A stretch of DNA of 64,000 bases from the NCBI GenBank assembly GCA_015501595.1, contig JADNRX010000124.1, positions 62,001 to 126,000 on the forward strand. Reading direction: 5' to 3'. Both the position numbers and the translations under genes were made by a program. This stretch comes from Hymenopellis radicata (taxonomy: Eukaryota > Basidiomycota > Agaricomycetes > Agaricales > Physalacriaceae). The stretch's first letter is position 1; the number at the start of each line of letters is the position of its first letter. The notes below the pieces were generated by a model that ran no database searches, had not been told where the DNA came from, and saw nothing but the letters and a program-made list of their open reading frames with translations. Positions 23,643 through 33,961 of this stretch are shown here, one piece after another.

Positions 23643-26277
23643 TCAGACTTGTAGCATCTCCAGCGCAGTGTGATATTGAGTCCTGTTCAGATACGTCTCC
23701 CTGAAATGGGACGACACCGGATCTAGCACGCTTCTCATAGCTGACAACACAGCACTCGCGGTCTTCTGCAGACTCCATATACTAACCACCTTGACGCGGC
23801 GGTTCAAGTTGACCTGCGATACGTGATACGCCAGAGCGTCGTACATCTATGAATAGATCAGCCAAGGAAAGGTCACGAATACAAGTTGAAAACAACCTTA
23901 ACAGCCATTTCATCCATCAGGCCACCTTGGCGTTTGTCAGTATATACAGATTCAGTCGGGTATTACGAAAAAACTCACAATCCCAGAGCTAGAAGAACAC
24001 AAGAACGTCAGTGCTTCATCAGCGAAGCAAATCAAAATCACGCACATTCCACGACCCATCAAAGTCATCTATATGCTTGACGATGCGGCAATGGATGGGA
24101 ACAAGAGTTCGATTGGCACTAGTACAAATCAGTCGGTGGGAACTCACACGAGAAGAAAACTAAATTTACTTCATGAAGGCAACAATAGGCCTAACGAGAG
24201 CGTTATTGACATACGACAGGTCATTCGTGAATATCGGTAGAGCCGCCTTGATATCCCTAAACCGCAAGTCCATGTCGATGGTGACTTTCTGCATTGGGTC
24301 AGCCTTGATTTCCTCCGGCGGGCTTAGAGGCGGCTTGGCAAGGGCGCGTTGGCCGGGGATCCGATCCAGTACAGGATTGCCGAGCGACGTCGTAATGCGG
24401 TCGGCGATCTCTTCAAGAATAACATTCAACTGCAGGCTGTCATCCGGGTCTTTGGGGAATTTGATATCCAGAACAGCATCGACCTTTCCAGAGGTAATCC
24501 AAGAGATGGGCCCCTCGTTCGAGGTCGAGGAACGCTGCAGGTGATCGATACTTACACCGTCGATACGAATGCGAGACTGTAAGCGATTAATATCAGTGCC
24601 TCAATATGCAGTGTATAGAACTAACCATTCTTGCCCAGTCGCCATCCTGCAGGTCCATCTCCGTAGTCCGCCCAATACTCTGTGGTTTGTGTAGACTCAA
24701 TAAACATCCATCAAATTGTCCAACCACATTCTCGGCACACAAAAAGTCGTAGAAGATCCATCGCTTCCTAAACGTGCGGATATCTGCACGGAATATGGAG
24801 GCTGTGAAAGGTCGGAAATCACCAGGCTGGTACACGGTGATGAGGACGTCTTCAACCTGGAGTGATTCAAGATCGAAATCGCCAGGCTGTGCCTTGTGTC
24901 GGAAATCAGCGGGATCGTACGGGTTATCAGGGTCCCAAGTGATTGACCGACGATCTAGAAACAAATTCGTGAATTTAAGCGTCTTCATTCAATGAACTTT
25001 GTGTGTTACCAAGTACGCCACGAACACCCTTGATTACTGCGTCTTCGATTAATCCACGCCCGTCGAGCCATCGCCAGAGCGATAGAGTGACGTCGATAGA
25101 ACCGATGGTCAGGTCAAATTGCGAAACGTTCATATCTTCTGCGACATCCGGCAGGTCATCCTCGTCTTCTTCGATACGATAGTTGGCAGGATGGTTACTG
25201 ACGTCGTAGCCGACAGCAGAAACATGATCACGGGTTTGTGAACGCGGAGAAGAGGAGGGTCGTCGCGAAACATAGACGTTCTTGAAGGAGATTCTAAAGT
25301 CTTTCCATTTGGGTACAATGGCAGACTCGAAGATGACTGTGACGCCTGTCTCTGAGGTAAGATAATTACTCGCGGCGCGAGCGACGAGATCTATGACGGG
25401 TCAGTGAGGAATCAGAGCAATGGGAAGAAGCTTACGCTGCAAGCCCAATCCATTCGCGACAGCAAAAACCACAGAAAAGAATGTTGTTCTGAAGAAGCAT
25501 AAGCACGGATGCAGCGTTCAGCGAGTGCATTACATACGTCCCAACCAATATCCAAAGCGTCTGGCTCATCAAGAACATTGATACAAACGCAGAGATATCG
25601 TCCGAATTAAACTTGCGGAAAGACTTGATGGTGAACCATTTAAAGCGCACGCTAGTCCGCTGCCAGAAGCCATTTGCTACGTTGAGAAAGTCATCTCGCG
25701 TCGGTCGATGAAGATGAGGAAGAGAAGCAGCAAGCTGGCGGAAAAAGCGTGAATAGTTGTGAAAGTTGTATGCCTGTGGCGTAGAAGGCGTCTCCTGTGT
25801 AGGATGAGGCTGTTCTTTGGCCTCTACCTCTGAAGGTTTGGGAGCAGAATCCGTCGTCGTTCGTAAGGGGTCATCAGGCGGTATTGGAGGTGGCGGGGGC
25901 TGCTCAGGAGGGGTAGGTGGTGCAGAATCACGAGCGGGCTCATGAACATCTTCGCTTTGCTGTCCAACGAGGCGGTCCTGATGCTGTTCGGGAGGCGTAT
26001 GCTCCTCGGTCGGCGGTCGGGAAGGAGAAGTAAAAGATTCATTCTGGCGATGCGGTCGTTTCCAGCGCGGGCCTTTCCCATTCAACGCTGCGGATACATG
26101 GAACCCTCGAGTATTCACTGCAGCCAATACACTGGGGGAGGAGGCCCGATGCAATAATGTCGGGTGCGGGTGCGAGTCGCGCCCATGGAAAAAGTTGCGG
26201 ATAATAGCATACCGGTCGGAATTGGCTCGTGCGCACCGCGTCAGACGTCCCAGAGTCGAAATGGAGGCCAGCGACAT
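23643..26277 (-). CDS. MDM31: Mdm31/Mdm32-family mitochondrial inner-membrane protein
   Basis: Mdm31 helps keep mitochondrial shape, inheritance and lipid balance from the inner membrane. The N-terminus is an Arg-rich presequence (TLGRLTRCARANSDRY, NTRGFHVSAALNG). A proline-rich linker follows, then the conserved block FLNVANGFWQRTSVRFKWF, FRKFNSDDISAF, a membrane segment FLMSQTLWILVG and, after an intron, TFFSVVFAVANGLGLQ. Further exons carry TVIFESAIVPKWKDFRISF, QFDLTIGSIDVTLSLWRWLD, FTASIFRADIRTFRKRWIFY, DITLDMDLRFRDIKAALP-like sequence and the C-terminal NLNRRVKVVSIWSL. Introns are short. The start is set at the ATG before the presequence; it is divergent from the methyltransferase gene only 120 bases away. 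Confidence 0.85.
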
Positions 26278-26396
26278 GACGCCCCCCTTCGGCGTTGTCG
26301 TGGTCGGAAGAGATGTTGAACGGGCCTCATCGTGACATCACACCTTCTCAGCATGACTCCCGTCAGCTTCTTCGTCTCTCCTTGCCTACGACGACC
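26278..26396. promoter_or_regulatory. short divergent promoter region
   Basis: Only 119 bases separate the start codons of the Mdm31 gene (-) and the methyltransferase gene (+), so they very likely share a bidirectional promoter. No TATA box seen. Confidence 0.4.
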
Positions 26397-27983
26397 ATGA
26401 TTCCCGACGCTATATTGGAAGTCGGCTATAGCCTGCTGGACAGGGTGCGCTCGCTGTGCGCGACAGACACGTGAATTGACGATTGAGCAGGGCATGGTTC
26501 CGGATTTTGTCCTGCGACGCGCTATTCGGGCTCTGTTGCGGCAAAGATTGCGTGAAATAGACTTGGGATCGTTCGAGGCCAACCATGCCGCGAAAATGAA
26601 GTGGATCGAGGAGGTCCGCGCGCGCACGACTATTGCTGACGTTCCGGAGAAGGCCAATGAGCAGCATTACGAGGTTTTTTTTTTGTCGCTCGTCGTACAC
26701 GTGTCACGACTCATCCTGTGCTGGCAGGTCTCTACCAAGTTCATGTTGTCGACGCTAGGCCCTTGCGCAAAGTACTCGTCGTGTTTTTACCCCACAGGAA
26801 AGGAAACACTGGCAGAGGCTGAGGTTCTCATGTTCGAAAGCTATTGCGAAAAGGCCAGTTTACGCGACGGCATGACCATACTCGACCTTGGTTGCGGTAT
26901 GTATCTTGTACTCGGAAAGCTCGCTTAATTCATGTTGCTGATAAGGTGGGGAAGTTTGAGCCTCTACTTGGCGAGCGTAAGTCCTCTCGACAAAGTACAC
27001 AATATCCTCTTACCTACTCGGAACAGAAATATCCCAACTCGAAGATCACAGGCCTCTCCAATTCTACGACCCAAAAGGCCCACATCGATTCTACTGCAAA
27101 GGAACGCCAACTGTCCAATCTCGAGGTAAGCTAACTTTCGCGGCAGATCACAGCATACTGAGTCTCCAGATCATCACGGCTGACGTTAACACCTTTGACT
27201 TTGCTGGATCGCAACAGTACGTCCCCTTCACCAAATGACGCGTCGTTCCAACACTTGCGCTAGCTTCGACCGCATCCTATCCATCGAAATGTTCGAGCAC
27301 ATGAAGAATTACCAAGTCCTCCTCAAAAAAGTATCAACATGGCTCCGTCCCACCACCCCCGAGAACCCAGAGGACGCTCTCCTCTTCGTGCACCTCTTCT
27401 GCCATCGCATCACACCTTATCACTTTGAGGAAGGCGACGGCTGGATGGCACGCAACTTCTTCTCGGGCGGTACGATGCCTTCTCATGATCTACTGGTCCG
27501 TACGTCTCCTCCCACGTTGCTCATGTAATCGACCCGCGAACAGCTTTATTTCCAAACCGACTTGACTCTCATACGAAGCTGGTACCTTTCGGGAAAGCAC
27601 TACTCCCGAACACTCGAGGATTGGCTCAAAGTGCAAGACCGTAACGCCAAAGGTATATCGCTGCCACAAACCACTTGCGTTTGCGACTACTAACCACGCT
27701 TCAGCTGGACTGAAAGAACTGCATGACGATGCCATTGCGAACGGGAAGGATCCTGTTGAAGCGACCAAGGCCTTCTACCGGTGTGTATCCTCAGTAAACA
27801 ATTTGAGGACTGATACCGAACCGCACCCGTGCGCAGATTCAGAGTGTTCTACATGGCTTGCTCGGAGTTGTTTAACTATAACAATGGGGAAGAGTATGTT
27901 CAGTAGTTCTCACAGAGGGTCAACCAACTCATGAGTATCTTTTTAGATGGGGTGTTGGGCATTATCTCTTCAAGAGGATATAG
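26397..27983 (+). CDS. cyclopropane-fatty-acyl-phospholipid synthase-like SAM methyltransferase
   Basis: Family of SAM-dependent methyltransferases that modify acyl chains or small amines. Exon 1 is 26397-26444 (MIPDAILEVGYSLLDR), intron 26445-26490, then GMVPDFVLRRAIRALLRQR, intron 26674-26727, and FMLSTLGPCAKYSSCFYP with TILDLGCG (motif I). Further exons carry WGSLSLYLA, SKITGLSNSTTQK, ITADVNTFDF, FDRILSIEMFEHMKNY, DGWMARNFFSGGTMPSHDLL and the C-terminal FRVFYMACSELF and WGVGHYLFKRI before the stop at 27,981-27,983. At the GCG/WG junction (26,897-26,945) the best GTATGT donor leaves the frame one base out; the next donor, GTATCT, keeps frame and inserts one Met. The substrate cannot be told from sequence. 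Confidence 0.8.
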
Positions 27984-28489
27984 AGTATTACTTGTCTGTG
28001 TCAAAGATCAAGGCGACTAAATTGGAGGAGTTCTTCCTTGATTCTGAGCTTTGCGCGTTGGACTTGCCTTCTTCCTCACGCGCCTGTGCCTGTGCCTTGG
28101 CCGCTTGTTCCGCGCTCCTCGCCGTCTTTTTTTCCCATTTTATACTCCATTGTACAGCAGTACACGTCGCGTGAGGCCTTGACTTCTTTCAGCACGGCGG
28201 CGAGTGCGATGACAATGTCTATTTTAATCGTCGTTAGTCCAAGACCAGGAGCATCTAGCATCTTCAGGTCTTTGAGCACCGTCCTCTGAGCCTCCGCTCT
28301 GAGTGCCAGCCTCTTTTCTTCCTTGCTCACAAAGCCAACAATGTTCACTTCGTTTCCATCCTCTGCGATGTGAGGCTTTATGTTTCCGAGCCTGTCGAAG
28401 TACAGAGACGTGGTATTTACGCTACGCTTGACCAGACGAAACTGCCTTCCCGTCGGTTCGGCGTTATGGGACAAAAGGGTTCGATGGTG
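27984..28489. other. intergenic region with one weak minus-strand frame
   Basis: Holds a minus-strand open frame (28,076-28,474) without an ATG start that could be an extra 3' exon or UTR of the helicase-like gene (an AG acceptor-like site lies just before it). It has no recognised domain. Confidence 0.35.
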
Positions 28490-31400
28490 CTAAATCAAGG
28501 TGCACTCTCCCGCTTCCGTCTTCTTCTTGAGCTCGAATTTGCGTCTGCGTTCTTCCGCTGCCGCTACCTGTTTTAATTCCTTTGCCGCTCGTTGCGCTTC
28601 CCTCACCTTCTTCCTATCCTTCTTCCCCTGCTTCCGAATTCGAATCTTTTCCCTCTTCGCCTCCCGCACAGATTTCATCAAACCCCATGGCTAATCAAGA
28701 GAGTTATTCATGCTATACACCAGACAGAGAGACCCAAAACCTACCGTGATGCCATTCCTGATTCTCTTTGTAATTCGATGGATGTATGGGTTGATCAAGG
28801 GTTCCACCTGTGAACCAGTGAGCATGAAACAGCACGAATATAACAAGTGCACATACCGAGGGGGAATAACGCAGCCGTGCTAGCATCAGACTGCCGTCTT
28901 CTCGAGCGAACCATTTCAAGGTTTCCTCCGGCGAGAAAACCTCAACATCACCCGCATCCTCCCATTCCTTCAGGTACTGGCCACCCTTTTTCGTGAACCG
29001 CACCCGGGGATTCGCCGTAAGCACGTCTTTGAGAACGTGAAACTGTTCATTCAGTAAACCACTCCGGTGCCAATCCGCACACCAAGTATTCTCATTTTGC
29101 CTGCAGTCCGGAGTTTAGCATCGATGATAAACTTCAATGACGACGTTCACTTACTTTCGAGGCACTGCCGCCAAGAAAGCCTTTATTATGAGGGGCTTAG
29201 CGTGCGCTATAGGAAGCCCCGGTGCTCGAATGATGGGCGACACGTCGTCGTCGAATGCCCATAGTGGTGCGCTATGCATGTCGCAGGAAAGAGTGACGGA
29301 ACCTTGAAAAGGAAATTTAAAATCGTCAACAAACAAGCAGCATAAGGACGTTCGAATAACCTACGATCAGGCTTTTCATGCGCTGTCACAACCAGATGAC
29401 CCGTGAAGAGCATGTCAACAACAAAGACCATATCGCCACATGGCGACCAGCGCAGCTTATTGTTTCCTATTAGCGCCCCCAAAATTCTTCCTGCGAGGAA
29501 TCCGTGAGCTCGAGAGGCATCGAACAAAAAAAGAAAACTGACTGGATAACGACGTGATGGAAGGCGGCTCCGCGATGCCTTCAGTTGGAGGAGGAGGAGG
29601 AAGGATACTTCTTGAACGAGGAGGAAGGGTACTCATCCCTTGGTTGAGACGAGGGCTTTGAGGGAGACGTTCGTGCCTATCTTGCACGCCCCTCGAGCCT
29701 GCCATGGTTGCTGGCGACCCTTGGAGAAGTTGTTAGCATGGGCGTAAACGACGAAGACAAAAGTGTACTCGGTCTTTGCTCCGGGACCGTTTCTCCAACA
29801 ACTGGGGGCGAATCTTCGAAGGATTGTACTGGAAAATCACTCAACGCAGATGGTTCCGGCGCTGGTGTCTCTACAGAGATATCCGCCACCTTCTCGTTGT
29901 CGGTCGACTTCTCCTCATTGCGAATCATTGCCTCCATATTGTCCTGCTCATTCTCCTTCTCCCGCATTTCGCGATCCTTGGCCACCTCCAGCTCCCCCGA
30001 CTTCCTGAAACTCAGAATCCCAGTTGTCTCTTCTTGAGGGGGAGGTGCCGTAGGTATCGGTCGCACCCATTGATTATGATTATCCTCCCATCCCACAAGC
30101 GTCAAGACCTTCGGTTCATCTGGATCAACAACCTGAATGACCTTGCAGTCTCGTAGAGTTTTACGTCGAAGTTTGGCCAAAGCCTATGACTAGAGATGAC
30201 CAAAATGACCCGGTAGCAAAAGGGGGAAACGTACTTCTCTCGTGACTTGATTTAACGGACGAACGAGGATCATACAATCACAGTCGATGATTTCACGGCG
30301 CTCCCAGGTCGCATCCCAACTCTCTGCACCGAGTGAGAGACTACTTGCAGTACGGGAATAACAACTCACGACGAGGAACAAGTATAATCTGGGGCGCATC
30401 CGAATCATTTCGGAGCCACGAAACAACTTCCATAGAATCGCCGATTATTGTTCTGTAGTGTTTGGCTTGAAAAGATGCTGCAAGAGCTAGACACTCGTTC
30501 ACATCATCACAATACGCAATGGTCGTCTTTTGCCGCGACAGCTGTTCCCAAGTCTGCTGAATGTCGTCATATACATCATCCGGCAGGACATTGCCCATTT
30601 TGTTGCCCTGGACGTAGATTTTGGTTATCCACGAGGTAGGCACGGATGAATTCGCCGGTGCCATGTCCTTTATACTGTCGATGGTCTCATCTACAGGCGC
30701 ATTCAAGTAAACACTGGGGAGGAATTGAGAGTTTTTTTACCTTCTATGGTGACGTTTGGATCTATCCTCGCCAGGCTGTGAATGCCGACAAGGCCAGGGA
30801 AAGAAGAGTCCATAACTTGGATGATGTGGCGGTTCTGGGATCGGGCCAACATGACCTATGATTAGAGGTAAATACGACTATTGCGTTGACGATGATACAG
30901 GAGACGTACACGTTCGAAAAAAATGGCTTCATTGTTATCGACGACCCATGGACTAGCCAGAATAATAGAGGACATTCGAAAAGAGGGCTTCAGGTAAGGC
31001 CACTGGTCTATCTCAAATGAGCATCACTTGCAATACAGAAATTACGACTCACCATGACACGCAAGGAAAATTTCGTGGGGAGTCTTTTCTGTGCATGCAG
31101 AATCAAAAATGGATGCTTCATATCCCGCGCGCCGAACGCTGCCTGTAGGGCTTGGCAGTGCTCTAAATCGAAGCAGAATACGAGAGTGGACTTGTTTGGT
31201 CTCGGCGGTCGCTTTTCCCATGCCTGCACGATCTGATCACATACTTCCGGCGACAATAAAGCAGGAGAGGCGCGTGGTGGCTGCTCATCGCTTGTTGTTG
31301 TTGCACCAGGTACGTCGATTGTGGTAAATCGCAGTACGGAGTCACTACACGAGACATGAGCGGGTTAACGCGTGAAATGAAGTACTCAGTCTCACGAGTC

Positions 31401-32062
31401 CTGAAGTTCGTCGAAGAAAGTGTGGCTATAAATGTCCCAGTGCCTGTACTTCCCCAGGTCTAGCTTGTCATCGCATCCAGACCTAAAGCCCAGCGTCGTA
31501 CAGAGGTCTGTAATTCTCGTCAATTTGCTCCATCTGTATGCTGCTTAGCGAGTAGACTGGGGAGATGGATAGTACACGCACATTGAACTGTCGATATCTT
31601 GTGTACCGTACAATACGACGCGGTGACCATGCCGCTGTTTTGACCGAAGGTCGCAAAACTCGTCGAATGTGCCGAACCGTCTGTAGACACGTTGAGAACG
31701 AGGAAGTGGGTGGAAACACGACGAACCGACATCAAAAGACCACCCAGAATGGTGTCGTAGTGACCCAGCGGGACAATATACCATCTGTCATCGGCAGCCC
31801 GTTCAAGAGCTTCCCCGAGTCCGTAGAGCCTCCTCGTCGACGTTAAAACAGTGACTTGTTCCTCCATGAAATGACTTTTTTCCCTCAGAGCGCGCAGGGT
31901 CTCTGTGAAAACAGGCAGCATCCTGTCCGACGGGTTATAGTTGAGGAGCGACCGTCCTCGTGCTTTGACGAGTTCGGAATGGCATAGTTGTATGGCGTCG
32001 ATTTGGCCGCGCCTGAGCTTCACCGGCACCGTTCGAGTTAGGCGCGGTAGAATGTGCTGCAT
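28490..32062 (-). CDS. degenerate Irc3-like helicase protein with two helicase-C-like halves
   Basis: Irc3-type proteins are mitochondrial DEAH/SF2 helicases. Here the likeness is only structural. The N-terminus (LRRGQIDAIQLCHSELVKA) matches the start of the helicase domain, but the Walker A place reads LLNYNPSDRMLPVF and I find no DEAH box. A first C-domain follows (LRFTTIDV, SPEVCDQIVQAWEKR, KSTLVFCFDLEHCQAL, HIIQVMDSS). A second comes after it (VYDDIQQTWEQL, KTTIAYCDDVNECLAL, IIDCDCMILVRPL, DCKVIQVVDPDEP). A proline/glutamate-rich linker leads to an unknown C-terminal domain (LRWSPCGDMVFVVDML, PLWAFDDDVSPIIRAPGLP, EVFSPEETLKWFAREDG) and a very basic tail (REAKREKIRIRKQGKK) ending at 28,490. 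About ten short introns are proposed, several with perfect phase. A one-base deletion near 31,130 seems to break the first C-domain. It may be two genes. Confidence 0.5.
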
Positions 32063-32234
32063 ATGTTGGCCATTGACAAGAATTTAATCGCCAAAAATGG
32101 AAGCTCGAAATGGGTTCCCACGATGCAGTCTAAGACGACAGAAAAGTTCAATATTCAATATTCAATACTCAATACTCAATACGCTACAGTAAAAGATAAC
32201 CCGTATATAAAAGGAATAAATTCTTTTCAACATA

Positions 32235-33359
32235 TCACCGCTCTTCCAAGTTGTTGAGCAGACGAAGAATATTGAGAACTTCAGAGTCAAGTCAGCAAAC
32301 ATTTATATCCAGTACTCAGACAACTCACAGAGGTTGATAAAGTCCAGGTAAAGGCTGATGGAACCCAAAATAAACTCGTCCGGAGACAACCTCTTGTTGA
32401 TGAGATGTGTGTCGTAGACGATATAGCCACTGAAGATCAGGCAACCGCCGATGGCCATGATAAGGTCCATGGTCTTGCCAAAAGGTATGAGAATTCCAAC
32501 AAGGCCAGTCATCACTGGAGACAGATGAGAGAGAGAATTTCAGAGAGAGAAATACTTACCTAGCGCAATGAGACCGGCGAACAGGAAAGGACCCATGCCA
32601 TCGAAATCATACTTTGACTGGAACGTGAACAGCGTCAAGCCAATGAAGACACCGATCGTGATGAGCAGGGCCTTCATTACGATGGCGTTGTCATAGAAGG
32701 CCACAACCACACCAAGGGTGAACGCTTCGAGGAGGGTAAAGGTCGAAAGGAGTACGAGGTTCAAAGGATGACTGTGGCGCTTCCAGAACAAAACACCAAG
32801 GTTGATGAGCGTGAGGAAGGTAGGTACATAGAAAGCCCAGGTGCTGTTGAGGGGGTCAGCTCGTATCAAAAGCTGTAGATCAAAGACGTACTGTGTCTGA
32901 ACCCATACAATCGTGTCGAAGGATTGGGATAGTGCTCCAGAAACGATAGTCGTAGCAAGCTAGGGACAAATCGTTATCAAGAAGATAAGTGGTATGAAAG
33001 AAGTCATACAATCTGGCACACTGCGCAATCAGCCGCGTCAGCAAGCGCATGAAAGGTTTCAATCGACAGACTCACGAAGAATAGAATACACTTTGCGCAC
33101 AAATGCCTTCCGGATCTCTGGCGCGCTCTCAGAGACGCTCACGCCATACTGAATAGCCCAGTATCAGCTCGAGCTGCGGACATAGTCAGGATAAACCGAC
33201 CTTGAAGTCATCCGGCAAATCGCCAAACTCCGGCTGGTCATGAAATGCTCCAGCGCTGCTACTGTTGCCTAACAGAGGCTCTCTGGCAGAGTCGGAATTG
33301 GGTTTCGGGGAAGAAGACGAAGCGCCGTAGGAAGGAGGCGGGACTGGATATTGGCTCAT
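32235..33359 (-). CDS. BXI1: Bax inhibitor-1 (LFG/TMBIM) family membrane protein
   Basis: BI-1 proteins are seven-helix membrane proteins of ER/vacuole/mitochondria that affect calcium leak and cell death. The start is MSQYPVPPPSYGAS (ATG 33,359), a proline/serine-rich cytosolic tail. Helices include WAFYVPTFLTLINLGVLF, LVLLSTFTLLEAFTLGVVV, ALLITIGVFIGLTLFTF and LIMAIGGCLIFSGYIVYDTH. The family C-terminus is SLYLDFINL, continued across an intron by FLNILRLLNNLEER and the stop at 32,235-32,237. Several exons with short introns. The YDTH region with conserved Asp agrees with the family's pH-sensing aspartates. Confidence 0.85.
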
Positions 33360-33961
33360 GATGACTGTGCGAAGGAGACCGTTATCGACAGAGAATGATG
33401 TAATGCTAAACGTAACGCGTGACGTCACGGTAACGCGCTTCTACGACCATCATGTTCATTCCAACTGCCACATTCTCTGGGTTACTTAGAGGGCCACCTA
33501 GAAGCGTAGTACTCGTACACAAGTTGTGAGTAGAAAGTATGAAGTTCGTTCCATTTGTTTTTGTAGAAGAGTCTGTACATGTTTCGGAATCCAAAATCTG
33601 ATGAGAGAGCGCACAATCCTCCAACAATGGAGAGTGTAGGTCTACACTCTTTCGCTTCGTGCTTGAATGTGATACATACAGAGGACAAACATGTGGGACT
33701 ACAGGCGGCGGGAAATTTTCCGATAATCAAGTACGCGGAGCGCGCTAACACCCAAGCCTCAAGCCTCAGGTCTCGGCTGAACAACAGACTGTCAAAAATA
33801 ATGATAATTATACAACACATAACATAAAGCGTGTATAACTGGGAAGGTTCAAAGATATCATGTAGCAAAGTATAAGCTGATAACCTGCGAAATCAAATCA
33901 GCAAACGCCAATCTCAGACGAAACAAACCATACCACACAAGTAGTAAATTACCGATCGCGC
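33360..33961. other. intergenic, no gene recognised
   Basis: AT-rich stretch between the BI-1 gene start and the 3' end of the coiled-coil gene. Minus-strand frames of up to 128 codons lack any motif and overlap each other. Confidence 0.45.

Noticed and set aside
28076..28474. 132-codon minus-strand frame downstream of the helicase-like gene
   Set aside because: No ATG start and no recognised domain; kept only as a possible extra exon, not as a gene.
33482..33868. 128-codon minus-strand frame with hydrophobic start
   Set aside because: No family likeness, no supported splice sites, AT-rich intergenic context.
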